From Longicatena caecimuris (GTDB taxonomy: Bacteria > Bacillota_I > Bacilli_A > Erysipelotrichales > Erysipelotrichaceae): a stretch of 64,000 nucleotides of DNA. Each line of letters opens with the position of its first letter. Within the stretch, counting starts at the first letter, position 1. The notes under the pieces are model-generated. The model had not been told where the DNA came from, ran no database searches, and saw only the letters and a list, made by a program, of their open reading frames with translations. Location: contig NZ_SMBP01000006.1 of NCBI RefSeq assembly GCF_004341945.1, forward strand, positions 62,001-126,000, written 5' to 3'. Of the stretch, positions 33,976-42,670 are shown piece by piece. The position numbers were made by a program, and so were the translations under genes.

Positions 33976-36286
33976 TTTGCAGCTCACCTGCCAATTCGGT
34001 AAAATATGCCGTATAGCCAGCCACACGCACGGTCAAAGAACTATATTGTTCCGGATGTTTCTGCGCGGCCAGTAAATCTTCTTTTCGCACCACATTGAAT
34101 TGTACATGTGGGATTTCTAACGCTACAAAGGAGCGCAAGAAATTCGCAAATTTTTGAATACCGGTGTCTGTCTTAAAGAAGTCCGGTAAGAATTTCATAT
34201 TTAATAAGCCGCCATTGCTTGTTAAATTGTTATCGATACGAGATACAGATTTCAGCACAGCAGTAGGGCCTTTCAAATCTCTGCCATAGACCGCAGACAT
34301 TCCACCATCGGCTAAAGGTGTCATAGATAAGCGTCCATCCGCACTGGCACCGACATTTTCTCCCATCGGCACATGCGCACTGACCGTATACATTCCGCTA
34401 TGATAAGGTCCTTTACGATAATTCGTATAAGAGCGCAGGCGCTCACGAAACTTTCTGGCCCATTTGATACCGAGTTCATCAACCCAAGCAACATCATTGC
34501 CATATTTCGGTACACGATTCAATAACATCTGGCGCATGACTTCCTGTCCTTCAAAGTTGTTATATAGTGCATTTTCCAAATCCTTAGCCAAAAGGCGTTT
34601 TTCTTCAAAGACTAGCTGTTTGATAGCTGCTAAAGAATCTGCCAAATTCGCTATCTGAATCATCTGAATACCGGATAAATTATAATGTGCACCACCGGCG
34701 GTAACATCCATGCCTTGCTTCATGCAATCATCAATAACACTGGACAAAAAAGGTGTTGGAAGAATATCGATATGTCCTTTTTCCACCTGTTCACAACAAG
34801 GAATCATGCGATCTTCAAAATGATACAGCATCTTTTCAAAAGCCGCTTCTAATTCTTCAAAGCTTTGATAAGTGCTTAGCGAACCATAATCAGGACCCAT
34901 CTGTTTACCGGTTAATACATCAATGCCATGATGCAAGGTCAATTCCAATACTTTATTCATATTGAACATTGCCGCATCGCTCCACCCCAGATTATTGCCC
35001 TGTGTCGTTAATTCCACACAGCCGACTATGGCATAATCCATAGCATCCTCATGAGAAATACCAAGTTTCTCCATTTCTTGTATAATTGCCTGATCATTAA
35101 AGAATTGCGGCATGCCACTGCCTTTTGCCACAACGCGAATGGCATGATGCAAGAGTTCATCTGAAGTATGGGTATGCAAGCGTACCGATAGATTAGGCTG
35201 AGGTAAGCCTAAATCTTCTTGTGCATCTAAGAATAGATGAGAAAGATCATTTACATAATCCTTTCCCTGGGCATCTACACCACCAATCGCAATATTGAAG
35301 CCAATCGGAAAACCGGCAAAATATTTTGCGCTGTGTTGATTGCGCAAATACACAATCTCATTAAATTTCAGCCATAAACATTCAATAATTTCCAAAGCTT
35401 TCTCTTTATCTAATCGTCCTTGTTTTATATCTTTTTCATAGTATGGATACAGTGTTTTATCCAAACGTCCCGGAGAAAAGCTACTAGCATTGCTTTCCAT
35501 ATGCAAAACCACAAACAGCATCCAAACAGATTGAACGGCCTCATGGAAAGATTCAGCAGGTTTTTCGCTCAATTTCTTACAAATCCGCGCAACTTCAAGC
35601 ATATGTGAGCGATATATTTCATCAGCAGTTGATGCACTTGATACTAATAGATCATGATAGCGCATATAGAATTTCTTTACGCCTTCCATGACTAAGATCA
35701 CAGCCTCATAAAAAACTTTTTGTTCTTCCTTGCAAACAGCCAATTGCTGTTTTGCCTCCTCTAATAAACCGCTCGGCCCCTTTTCCAACCACTCTTTGAC
35801 ATTGGGACAAATATGCCCCTGGGCATGGTCTGTCTGATTGATTTTTACGACCTTGCCAATTGCGGATATTTCATCTCCACAGCGTTGTTTGACTACATCC
35901 TCTAAACTTTTTCCTCGCCAATAGGGAACGATAACCTCACGAAATGTTTTGATATCCTCAGGGCGTACATGAAACTTATCCTGTGGTCTAGTGGATATCG
36001 TTTCTAATTCTCGATCTACCCAGGAAATCCCGCTTTCCGGAAAAACAACCCCGTATCGTACACCCTTGGTACGATTCCCGACTATTAATTCTTCCTGTTC
36101 TACGCCGATTTCCAATTGACATAACGCATTGTACAAAGCATGTGCACGTTTCATGATGATAGGTTCTTGCTCATGTTCCTTATATGTCTGCGTAATGATC
36201 AGTGCCTGTTCAATGCTGACATAACGAGGCTGATGAAGCATTTTTTCATTTAACGTCGTAATTCTGTTGTTTTCCTTCAGATTCAT
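33938..36286 (-). CDS. Glycyl radical enzyme of the PflD/YbiW group (eliminase type)
   Basis: A 782-residue pyruvate-formate-lyase-superfamily enzyme. The thiyl cysteine is Cys423 within GCVELTTQG, so the C-x-E pair of eliminase-type members is present (Glu425) instead of the Cys-Cys of true pyruvate formate-lyase. The glycyl radical site is Gly757 in RVAGYTAYF, 25 residues from the C-terminus. Coupling to an activase and an FSA-type aldolase matches enterobacterial PflD and YbiW, which I recall being assigned to ring opening of 1,5-anhydrohexitol 6-phosphates to 1-deoxyfructose 6-phosphate. That substrate is inference here; glycerol or diol dehydration is an alternative. A consensus promoter and tandem repeats lie upstream. 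Confidence 0.88.
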   Translation of the reverse strand: MNLKENNRITTLNEKMLHQPRYVSIEQALIITQTYKEHEQEPIIMKRAHALYNALCQLEIGVEQEELIVGNRTKGVRYGVVFPESGISWVDRELETISTRPQDKFHVRPEDIKTFREVIVPYWRGKSLEDVVKQRCGDEISAIGKVVKINQTDHAQGHICPNVKEWLEKGPSGLLEEAKQQLAVCKEEQKVFYEAVILVMEGVKKFYMRYHDLLVSSASTADEIYRSHMLEVARICKKLSEKPAESFHEAVQSVWMLFVVLHMESNASSFSPGRLDKTLYPYYEKDIKQGRLDKEKALEIIECLWLKFNEIVYLRNQHSAKYFAGFPIGFNIAIGGVDAQGKDYVNDLSHLFLDAQEDLGLPQPNLSVRLHTHTSDELLHHAIRVVAKGSGMPQFFNDQAIIQEMEKLGISHEDAMDYAIVGCVELTTQGNNLGWSDAAMFNMNKVLELTLHHGIDVLTGKQMGPDYGSLSTYQSFEELEAAFEKMLYHFEDRMIPCCEQVEKGHIDILPTPFLSSVIDDCMKQGMDVTAGGAHYNLSGIQMIQIANLADSLAAIKQLVFEEKRLLAKDLENALYNNFEGQEVMRQMLLNRVPKYGNDVAWVDELGIKWARKFRERLRSYTNYRKGPYHSGMYTVSAHVPMGENVGASADGRLSMTPLADGGMSAVYGRDLKGPTAVLKSVSRIDNNLTSNGGLLNMKFLPDFFKTDTGIQKFANFLRSFVALEIPHVQFNVVRKEDLLAAQKHPEQYSSLTVRVAGYTAYFTELAGELQNEIIARTSYDNV

Positions 36287-36309
36287 TCACACATCCTCCT
36301 TATGCCTTC

Positions 36310-36337
36310 ATTATAGTATAATTTTTCTTATTGTCAA
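36310..36337 (-). promoter_or_regulatory. Consensus promoter of the glycyl radical enzyme operon
   Basis: Minus strand TTGACA (36332-36337), 16 bases, TATAAT (36310-36315), 24 bases before the ATG. Confidence 0.88.
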
Positions 36338-36347
36338 TCATTTCTTT

Positions 36348-36371
36348 ATTACTTTTTATTACTTTTTATTG
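36348..36371 (-). promoter_or_regulatory. 10-bp tandem repeats, probable DeoR-type operator
   Basis: ATTACTTTTT occurs twice in tandem (36348-36357, 36358-36367) followed by ATTG, directly upstream of the -35 box. One helical turn per repeat is the kind of array bound by DeoR-family regulators, one of which is encoded next door. Confidence 0.5.
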
Positions 36372-36383
36372 TTTTTCTACAAT

Positions 36384-36408
36384 AAAAAAGCTCTCTGACA
36401 GAAAGCTT
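36384..36408 (-). terminator. Terminator after the DeoR-family regulator
   Basis: Minus strand AAGCTTTCT (36400-36408) pairs with AGAGAGCTT (36388-36396), one G-T pair, followed by a run of T. It separates the regulator from the operon it probably controls. Confidence 0.75.
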
Positions 36409-36418
36409 CTTCTCTATC

Positions 36419-37183
36419 TTATGCATAGTAAAGCTGAAGATCATGTTCTGCGAATGCCTTACATACGTCTTTTGCTGGTTGTTGATTCGTAATCACTCCG
36501 GTAAAGTCTTCCAATTCCGCATAGGTATAATTTCCTAACTGGGTGAATTTCTCTTCCTCACACATCATATAGGAATTGCGGCTGCGCTTAATGATCGCCT
36601 TCTTCATCATACCATCGTTTGCCATATAAGTCATTACCGCATTCTCATGTACGTCCACACCAACAACCCCCATGAATGCTTTATCAAAGCGAAAATTTTT
36701 CACCATCTCCATAGCCAGGCTACCAATGAAACCATCCCTGCCATAATCCAATTCACCGCCAATGAAAATGACGCTCATATCACTTTTTACCAGAAGGTTC
36801 ATAACATCCAACATGTTCGTCACAATAGTTATTTTCTTCGTTCCATTATTCAATAATTTCGCAAGCTCTATATTAACTGTAGAAATATCTAAAAAAATGA
36901 TATCGCCATCCTGGATCATCGACATAGCTTTTTCTGCAATCCGCTGCTTTTCTGCAGTATGCACATGTTTGCGCTGTGCCGCAATCTTGCGATGCACATT
37001 TTCTTTTACCATGACTGCCCCGCCATAGGCTTTTTTTAGTTGCCCTTTTTCTTCTAATGCTGTTAAGTCCTTACGAATCAGATCTTCACTTACTTGAAAC
37101 CGTTCGCTTAGTTCTTTTACACGCACTTTTCCTTTTTCATGCAACTCTTCTAAGATGAGTGATTGACGTTCCTCTACAAACAT
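36419..37183 (-). CDS. DeoR-family transcriptional regulator
   Basis: A 254-residue repressor: N-terminal helix-turn-helix (RQSLILEELHEKGKVRVKELSERFQVSEDLIRKDL, key part SERFQVSEDLIRKDL) and a C-terminal sugar-phosphate sensor domain with GDIIFLDISTVNIELAKLL and YGRDGFIGSLAMEMVKNFRFDKAFMGV (DGFIGS motif). Effectors of this family are usually phosphorylated sugars. The start at 37183 follows AGGTGA by about 5 bases and gives the usual family length. It sits upstream of, and in the same direction as, the glycyl radical enzyme operon, but with a terminator between them, so it most likely controls that operon from its own transcript. Confidence 0.85.
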   Translation of the reverse strand: MFVEERQSLILEELHEKGKVRVKELSERFQVSEDLIRKDLTALEEKGQLKKAYGGAVMVKENVHRKIAAQRKHVHTAEKQRIAEKAMSMIQDGDIIFLDISTVNIELAKLLNNGTKKITIVTNMLDVMNLLVKSDMSVIFIGGELDYGRDGFIGSLAMEMVKNFRFDKAFMGVVGVDVHENAVMTYMANDGMMKKAIIKRSRNSYMMCEEEKFTQLGNYTYAELEDFTGVITNQQPAKDVCKAFAEHDLQLYYA

Positions 37184-37334
37184 GATATCACCTGGTATAT
37201 TGTAATGACTCCTCGCCGAAGTCATGTTTAACAATACCTATTTCCTTTCTGGTAGTTTCCTTTTCTATCAGCATTATACCATGATTTATAAGAAATAATA
37301 CGAATTAACGTGATAAACTAATAAAAAGCAGGAA

Positions 37335-37364
37335 AAGAAAATGCTATCCTAAAAAAGAATAGCA
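37335..37364 (-). terminator. Terminator of the DUF308 gene
   Basis: Minus strand TGCTATTC (37357-37364) pairs with GGATAGCA (37342-37349), followed by TTTTC. Confidence 0.6.
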
Positions 37365-37369
37365 CTTGT

Positions 37370-37993
37370 TTATTTGACGATGACATCATTACCATCTATC
37401 TGTTCCTGTTGTTTAGCCTCATCACTGGCAATATCCAAAATTTGTTCACCATTTCTTCCATACCGGCGTACGATGCGTTTATAGTATAAGATTGTATAAA
37501 AGTTTGCAATCGCATCCAGAATCAATAAAAAGCTGAAACAATTATGTAAGAGTTTATCCTCCATGTTCACTAAGATCAAAACCATACCAATGAGCAAAGG
37601 TGCAATAGCAAATCCTAAGTTCACCTTCCATTGTGCATCTTGCAGGCGGAATAAATTCATGGAATATTGTAAACGCAACGTACTGTCTAAGACAACCAAA
37701 CCACTTAATACGATAGGATAATTATCTACGATCACACTTGGCTTACATGCGACTATCACACCGGCCAACAAATACAAGACGCCGAATGAAAAACTGAATT
37801 CATTTGGCTTTAAATAATCTTTCTTAAAGAAATACACCAGTATTTGAAACAACCCGACAAGGGCGACAATGATACCGGCAATCATAAAGAAATTTAAATA
37901 CTGTTCCTTTGAAATACTGTAGGATAAGACAGAAAATATCAGATAAAAGATTGATAACACTAATAATTTCCAATTTTCAATTTTAAAATTCAT
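37370..37993 (-). CDS. DUF308/HdeD-like membrane protein
   Basis: A 207-residue protein with six predicted membrane segments arranged as two-helix repeats (LLVLSIFYLIFSVLSYSI, FFMIAGIIVALVGLFQILV, SFGVLYLLAGVIVACKPS, IVLSGLVVLDSTLRLQ, FAIAPLLIGMVLILVN and SFLLILDAIANFYTILYY), then a charged cytosolic tail. The fold resembles HdeD/DUF308 proteins, whose role in Gram-positives is unclear. A small hydrophobic reading frame lies directly upstream and may share its transcript. Confidence 0.7.
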   Translation of the reverse strand: MNFKIENWKLLVLSIFYLIFSVLSYSISKEQYLNFFMIAGIIVALVGLFQILVYFFKKDYLKPNEFSFSFGVLYLLAGVIVACKPSVIVDNYPIVLSGLVVLDSTLRLQYSMNLFRLQDAQWKVNLGFAIAPLLIGMVLILVNMEDKLLHNCFSFLLILDAIANFYTILYYKRIVRRYGRNGEQILDIASDEAKQQEQIDGNDVIVK

Positions 37994-38014
37994 AGAACTT
38001 CCTCCATTTTCTAT

Positions 38015-38146
38015 TTAGTTTGGCTGCTTTTTGGTTTTCCACAAGGAAAGATAATCGCATAGAAAGAATAACACCGGGATAAAGACGAAGAAAAGAGCAA
38101 ATATCACAAAGTTTGAAGGCAATGCCAGACTTTTCATCGTATACAT
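38015..38146 (-). CDS. Small hydrophobic protein or gene remnant
   Basis: A 43-residue frame beginning MYTMKSLALPSNF and containing one strong membrane segment (FVIFALFFVFIPVLFFLCDY), then a basic tail KTKKQPN. In-frame coding-like sequence continues upstream of the ATG for about 17 codons to a TAG, without an alternative start, so it may be a decayed longer gene. There is no good ribosome binding site; a TATAAT-like box lies about 60 bases further upstream. It precedes the DUF308 gene by 21 bases. Confidence 0.4.
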   Translation of the reverse strand: MYTMKSLALPSNFVIFALFFVFIPVLFFLCDYLSLWKTKKQPN

Positions 38147-38308
38147 GATGATGGTCCCAAAGATTTTGTTACCTTTTTCATAGTAATGCGCCTCTTTCTA
38201 TCCTTGGCATTATTATATCACATTCTCATGTTTATGATATTTTTATTCAGACACTATTCAATTCACTATGCGATTAAGAAAAAATTAATGCCTCTATGTT
38301 GCAGAGAC

Positions 38309-38335
38309 AAAAAAGAAACTGCGCTTACAGTTTCT
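38309..38335 (-). terminator. Terminator of the histidine operon
   Basis: Minus strand GAAACTG (38329-38335) pairs with CAGTTTC (38316-38322), followed by seven T-rich bases. The hisE stop codon is inside the hairpin. Confidence 0.75.
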
Positions 38336-38648
38336 CGATTGGTTTACGTTCTGCCTTTAAATTATGTGTCTTTTGGCTTCTTTTTGCCAATTCTTCATTC
38401 ACTTCTTCTAAGGTGATATCCTGATCGACCATCAATACTAACAGATGATACAATAAATCACTAAGTTCATTGATCTTATCTTCTTTTTGTTGCGCAAGCG
38501 TCGCAATGATTACCTCACTGCACTCCTCACCAACCTTTTTCAGAATTTTTTCAGTTCCCTTGTTAAATAAATAGCTGGTATAAGACCCTTCTTCTCCATG
38601 CGCTTTACGCTCTTTTATGGTTTCATATAAGACATCTAACTCTTTCAT
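38325..38648 (-). CDS. hisE: Phosphoribosyl-ATP pyrophosphatase
   Basis: A 107-residue HisE that hydrolyses phosphoribosyl-ATP to phosphoribosyl-AMP, the second step of histidine synthesis. It has [22 protein letters not shown] and the metal-binding helix [16 protein letters not shown], with [11 protein letters not shown] typical of MazG-like folds. The start at 38648 follows GGAG by 7 bases and overlaps the hisI stop by 4 bases; a reading from further upstream would lie inside hisI. Last gene of the operon. HisE and HisI are separate proteins here, not fused as in enterobacteria. Confidence 0.93.
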   Translation of the reverse strand: MKELDVLYETIKERKAHGEEGSYTSYLFNKGTEKILKKVGEECSEVIIATLAQQKEDKINELSDLLYHLLVLMVDQDITLEEVNEELAKRSQKTHNLKAERKPIEKL

Positions 38649-38971
38649 AGCTCTTCTCCTTCTACATTCCGATAAAAACAGCTGTAATGACCGGTATGAC
38701 AAGCTGCCCCTGTCTGTTCTACAAGTAACAGTAATGTATCGTTGTCACAATCCACACGAATATCTTTCACATGTTGGTAATGTCCGCTAGTTTCACCTTT
38801 TAGCCATAGTTCCTGACGGGAGCGACTCCAATACGTAGCAAAACCGCTTGTTATTGTTTTTTGCAAACTTTCTTCATTCATATAGGCCAGCATCAACACT
38901 TCTTTAGTCGTAACATCCTGTACGATGACCGGTACTAAGCCATTGCCTTTCGCAAAATCAATCTCTATCAT
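38645..38971 (-). CDS. hisI: Phosphoribosyl-AMP cyclohydrolase
   Basis: A 108-residue HisI opening the purine ring of phosphoribosyl-AMP. Family motifs [33 protein letters not shown] and [28 protein letters not shown] carry the zinc-binding cysteines (Cys in [11 protein letters not shown]). Its ATG overlaps the hisF stop by 4 bases, and its own stop overlaps the hisE start, in line with tight coupling through the operon. Confidence 0.95.
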   Translation of the reverse strand: MIEIDFAKGNGLVPVIVQDVTTKEVLMLAYMNEESLQKTITSGFATYWSRSRQELWLKGETSGHYQHVKDIRVDCDNDTLLLLVEQTGAACHTGHYSCFYRNVEGEEL

Positions 38972-39729
38972 AAACGCACCGCAATTCCTCTCTCTTTTAG
39001 ATAATGCTTGACCTGAGGCACACTCACTTCACCATAATGAAACATGCTGGCAGCCAATGCGGCATCTGCGGCATCTTCATCAAAAACTTCGGCAAAATGC
39101 TGTAAGCTGCCACAACCACCGGATGCAATCACCGGAACATCAACGATATCCCGAACCGCCTTACACAGCGCTATATCAAAGCCTTGCTTTGTACCATCGG
39201 CATCCATACTGGTTAATAAAATTTCCCCTGCTCCCAATTCTACTGCCTGCTTGACCCATGTTAAAAGATCCAAGCCGGTATCTACTCGACCGCCATTGAC
39301 ATATACATTCCAGCCACTACCATCTTGGCGTTTCTTTCCATCAACCGCTAAGACGATACACTGATTGCCGAAAATGGCAGCTCCCTCCTGAATCAGCTTG
39401 GGATTCTTCACGGCTGCTGAATTCAAAGAAACTTTATCAGCACCTGCTAATAACATCTTGCGAATATCCTCAACACTGCGAATACCGCCGCCAACCGTGA
39501 AGGGAATAAAAATAGCACTGGCGACTTTTTCTACCACTTGCACCATGGTATCACGCTGTTCATGGGTCGCAGTAATATCAAGAAATACTAATTCATCCGC
39601 ACCTTGTTCATAATAGGATTTTGCTAATTCTACAGGATCACCGACTTCCTTTAATCCGACAAAATTAATGCCCTTTACCACACGGCCATCCTTGACATCC
39701 AAACAGGGGATGATACGTTTTGTATGCAT
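38968..39729 (-). CDS. hisF: Imidazole glycerol phosphate synthase, cyclase subunit
   Basis: A 253-residue TIM-barrel cyclase that, with HisH, makes imidazole glycerol phosphate and AICAR. It starts [20 protein letters not shown] with the catalytic Asp in [37 protein letters not shown] (second catalytic Asp) and [17 protein letters not shown] are all intact. AAGGAGG precedes the ATG and the gene begins 2 bases after the end of hisA. Confidence 0.96.
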   Translation of the reverse strand: MHTKRIIPCLDVKDGRVVKGINFVGLKEVGDPVELAKSYYEQGADELVFLDITATHEQRDTMVQVVEKVASAIFIPFTVGGGIRSVEDIRKMLLAGADKVSLNSAAVKNPKLIQEGAAIFGNQCIVLAVDGKKRQDGSGWNVYVNGGRVDTGLDLLTWVKQAVELGAGEILLTSMDADGTKQGFDIALCKAVRDIVDVPVIASGGCGSLQHFAEVFDEDAADAALAASMFHYGEVSVPQVKHYLKERGIAVRL

Positions 39730-39731
39730 AG

Positions 39732-40451
39732 CTATTCCTCCTTACAAAGGGTTAATGCCTCTGGTAGTGATAAGGTTTTGGCATACATCGCCTTTCCGGT
39801 GATGGCACCATATATACCCAATTCTTTTAAGGCCTGAATATGGGTGATATCCTTGATTCCTCCAGAGGCAATGACGTTAATAGAAACACTTTCCTTTAAC
39901 TTCTTTAACATTTCCAGATTAGGTCCCATCATGGTTCCATCCTTGGCAATATCGGTTACAATAATCGTTTTTACTCCTAACGCTTGCATTTCTTTTGCAA
40001 ATGTCAGGTAGTAAAGCTTTGATTCACTTAACCATCCTCTGCCACATACATAACCATCACGACAGTCAATACCAACCGCGATATGTGCTTGATAGCGCTT
40101 AATGGCTTGTTTTAGGAAAGTGCGATCTTCAATAGCAGCAGTACCTAAAATAACGCGCTCTACACCATGCTCCAAATAATATGCCACATCCTCCATGCTG
40201 CGAATACCACCGCCGACTTCTACCGGGATATGTAAGGAAGCAGCGACCTCACAAATCGGTTGCTGATTACACTTTTCTCCCTTCTTAGCACCATCTAAAT
40301 CCACCATATGCAAGTATTGGGCACCTTCTTTTTCAAAGGCTTTTGCGAGATCTAAAATATTGTTTCCGACCTGTTCCTGCTTGTTATAATCCCCTTGATA
40401 CAAGCGCACAGGCTTTTGTTCAATGATATCAATTGCTGGTAAAATGATCAT
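39732..40451 (-). CDS. hisA: ProFAR isomerase
   Basis: A 239-residue TIM barrel paralogous to HisF that isomerises ProFAR to [60 protein letters not shown] and [16 protein letters not shown] are the family signatures. The start at 40451 follows AAGGAGG by 7 bases and overlaps the hisH stop by 4 bases, which excludes a longer N-terminus. Confidence 0.95.
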   Translation of the reverse strand: MIILPAIDIIEQKPVRLYQGDYNKQEQVGNNILDLAKAFEKEGAQYLHMVDLDGAKKGEKCNQQPICEVAASLHIPVEVGGGIRSMEDVAYYLEHGVERVILGTAAIEDRTFLKQAIKRYQAHIAVGIDCRDGYVCGRGWLSESKLYYLTFAKEMQALGVKTIIVTDIAKDGTMMGPNLEMLKKLKESVSINVIASGGIKDITHIQALKELGIYGAITGKAMYAKTLSLPEALTLCKEE

Positions 40452-41062
40452 GCAAATTCCTCCTTGAACCAACGTAATATGTTCAATCCATCTTCTCCGC
40501 TTTTTTCCGGGTGAAACTGTGCTCCTAAGATATTATCTTTACGTACAAGTCCCGGTATCTTTAAGCTGCCATAGCTGGAATATCCTAAGATATCTTCAGG
40601 GCGATAGTTCTGTGCATAATAAGAATGCACGTAATAAACAAAAGGAGCTTGACTCAGCTTATCGAAAACGGAAGCCTTTTGCATTGGTTCTAACAGATTC
40701 CAGCCGATATGTGGAATCTTTACATTCGGATCTTGCATTTTTACGATACTGCCTTGTAAAAAGCCTAAACCTTTTGTGTACGTACCTTCATAACTATCTT
40801 CAAACAACGCCTGCATACCAAGGCAGATTCCCAATAATGGTTTCTTTTTCTGCAGCACTTCTTCTTGTAGTACAGGCAATAAGCCTAATTCTTCTAAATG
40901 TTTCATACAATCGGGAAAAGCTCCCACACCCGGTAAAACCAATTTATCTGCTTGTTGTATTTGGGCTGCTTGATTGGTAATGATGCAGGCAGCGTTCAAA
41001 TGATGCAAAGCGTTTTCTACACTATGCAAATTGCCCATGCCATAATCAATGATGGCAATCAT
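40448..41062 (-). CDS. hisH: Imidazole glycerol phosphate synthase, glutamine amidotransferase subunit
   Basis: A 204-residue class I glutaminase that supplies ammonia to HisF. The nucleophile is in PLLGICLGMQALFEDS; the His-Glu pair is in GAQFHPEKSG. The start MIAIIDYGMGNLHSV is canonical and overlaps the hisB stop by 4 bases. Confidence 0.95.
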   Translation of the reverse strand: MIAIIDYGMGNLHSVENALHHLNAACIITNQAAQIQQADKLVLPGVGAFPDCMKHLEELGLLPVLQEEVLQKKKPLLGICLGMQALFEDSYEGTYTKGLGFLQGSIVKMQDPNVKIPHIGWNLLEPMQKASVFDKLSQAPFVYYVHSYYAQNYRPEDILGYSSYGSLKIPGLVRKDNILGAQFHPEKSGEDGLNILRWFKEEFA

Positions 41063-41640
41063 TCTAACATCCCCTTTGTACTAGGCAAAGCATCCCCTAT
41101 GACCTGTGTAGCTTGCCCTAATGCGCGTCCTAAGGCTTTAAAGATCGCTTCTACCTTATGATGATCATTGGTTCCATAGAAAACATTCACATGTAAGGTA
41201 ATTCCTGCCTGAAATGCAAAAGCACGTAAGAATTCTTCTACCATTTCACATGAGAAAGTGCCAATCGTATCGCGTTTTAATTCACAATGGTATACCAGAT
41301 AACTGCGGCCGCTGATATCCAAGCTAACATTCGCCAAGGTTTCATCCATGGGCAGATTCATAGAGCCATAGCGCGCTATTCCTCGTTTATCCTTTAGCGC
41401 CTGCTTTACACAGCTGCCTAAGATGATACCGCAATCTTCAACGGTATGATGATCACATACTTCTAAATCTCCTTTTGCTTGCATGGTAATATCAAAACCA
41501 GAGTGAAACGCAAGCAATGTCAACATATGATCAAAGAAGCCAATACCGGTGGCAACAGCAGCCTGTCCGCTGCCATCCAAGTTGACCTTACATTGAATGT
41601 TTGTTTCTTTTGTTGTCCGTACTTCTTCAGCCAATCTCAT
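41059..41640 (-). CDS. hisB: Imidazoleglycerol-phosphate dehydratase
   Basis: A 193-residue monofunctional HisB dehydratase (no phosphatase domain, as is usual in Bacillota). Metal-binding HDH-type motifs are in FFDHMLTLLAFHSGFD and VCDHHTVEDCGI, and again in GTNDHHKVEAIFKALGRAL. The start at 41640 is 6 bases after AGGAGG and overlaps hisC by 14 bases. Confidence 0.95.
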   Translation of the reverse strand: MRLAEEVRTTKETNIQCKVNLDGSGQAAVATGIGFFDHMLTLLAFHSGFDITMQAKGDLEVCDHHTVEDCGIILGSCVKQALKDKRGIARYGSMNLPMDETLANVSLDISGRSYLVYHCELKRDTIGTFSCEMVEEFLRAFAFQAGITLHVNVFYGTNDHHKVEAIFKALGRALGQATQVIGDALPSTKGMLE

Positions 41641-42670
41641 AGGTATCCTCCTTATCAAATGCTACTAGCAAATCTTTTATGCATGCATTTTCTTCTTTAC
41701 TGCCAATAGTGATACGAAAACTATCATCATTCGCATAATTTCGTATTACGATGCCATGTTCCTGCAAACGTTTTAACATTGCCTGTTTGCGCTGACTGCG
41801 GCCATATAAATAATTGGCCTGTGAAGGATAAAAGGTGATAGTTTGCAGATTTGCTAATGCTTGATAGAGCTTATCACGTTCTTCACAAATCGATTGTATC
41901 AATGGTTGATATCGTGAAGCATGGCGCAATACAACTGCCCCTATCTTCTGATCAACGCTTGATATATTATAAGGCACAATATGTGGCCGCAAGGTTTGCA
42001 TCATCGCTTTATTACCAATCAAAAAGCCTAAGCGCACACCAGCTAAGCCATAGGCCTTGGATAATGTACGAGTTACATACAGATTGGTATAATTGCTTGT
42101 TTCCTTAAGCATGCTGTCACGTGCAAATTCCGCATATGCTTCATCAATGACAACCGGTATACAAGGAAAAGCATCGACAATCTTTAACAGTTCTTGATTG
42201 GACAGGGCATGTCCGCTGGGATTGTTAGGATTTGAAAATAAGATCATATCCACGCGCTGTTCACGCCCTTGTTCAATGAAAGCATCGACATCAAAACGAC
42301 CATCCGCATCAGTCACAAACTTGACTACCTGCGTTTCTTGCATGCCGGCATAATAATCATACATGGAGAAATCCGGTTGTAAGGTATATAGTTTCTTATC
42401 TTTCCCCAGGAAATACTGAATCAGAAACCCAAGCATTTCATCACTGCCATTACCAGCCAATATACAAGCAGCATCCAGTTCCATAACTTTGGCATACGCT
42501 TCAATCAGCTCTTTGCTTGTTTCATCCGGATAGCGATGAAAGGAAAGTTTGCTGAGTTCATATAACACTTCCTTACGCAATGCTTCATCAAGATCACAAT
42601 ACAATTCATTTGCATTCAACATGATCTTGCCATTCTCTTTAGGAGGTGCATAGGTTTCTACCTGTTTCAT
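41627..42670 (-). CDS. hisC: Histidinol-phosphate aminotransferase
   Basis: A 347-residue PLP enzyme converting imidazole acetol phosphate to histidinol phosphate. LNANELYCDLDEAL, ILAGNGSDEMLGFLI, FSNPNNPSGHALS, VVIDEAYAEFA and RTLSKAYGLAGVRLGFLIG (PLP lysine in SKAYG) are present. The start at 42670 lies 7 bases after GTGAGGT and overlaps the hisD stop by 4 bases. Confidence 0.95.
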   Translation of the reverse strand: MKQVETYAPPKENGKIMLNANELYCDLDEALRKEVLYELSKLSFHRYPDETSKELIEAYAKVMELDAACILAGNGSDEMLGFLIQYFLGKDKKLYTLQPDFSMYDYYAGMQETQVVKFVTDADGRFDVDAFIEQGREQRVDMILFSNPNNPSGHALSNQELLKIVDAFPCIPVVIDEAYAEFARDSMLKETSNYTNLYVTRTLSKAYGLAGVRLGFLIGNKAMMQTLRPHIVPYNISSVDQKIGAVVLRHASRYQPLIQSICEERDKLYQALANLQTITFYPSQANYLYGRSQRKQAMLKRLQEHGIVIRNYANDDSFRITIGSKEENACIKDLLVAFDKEDTYEIG

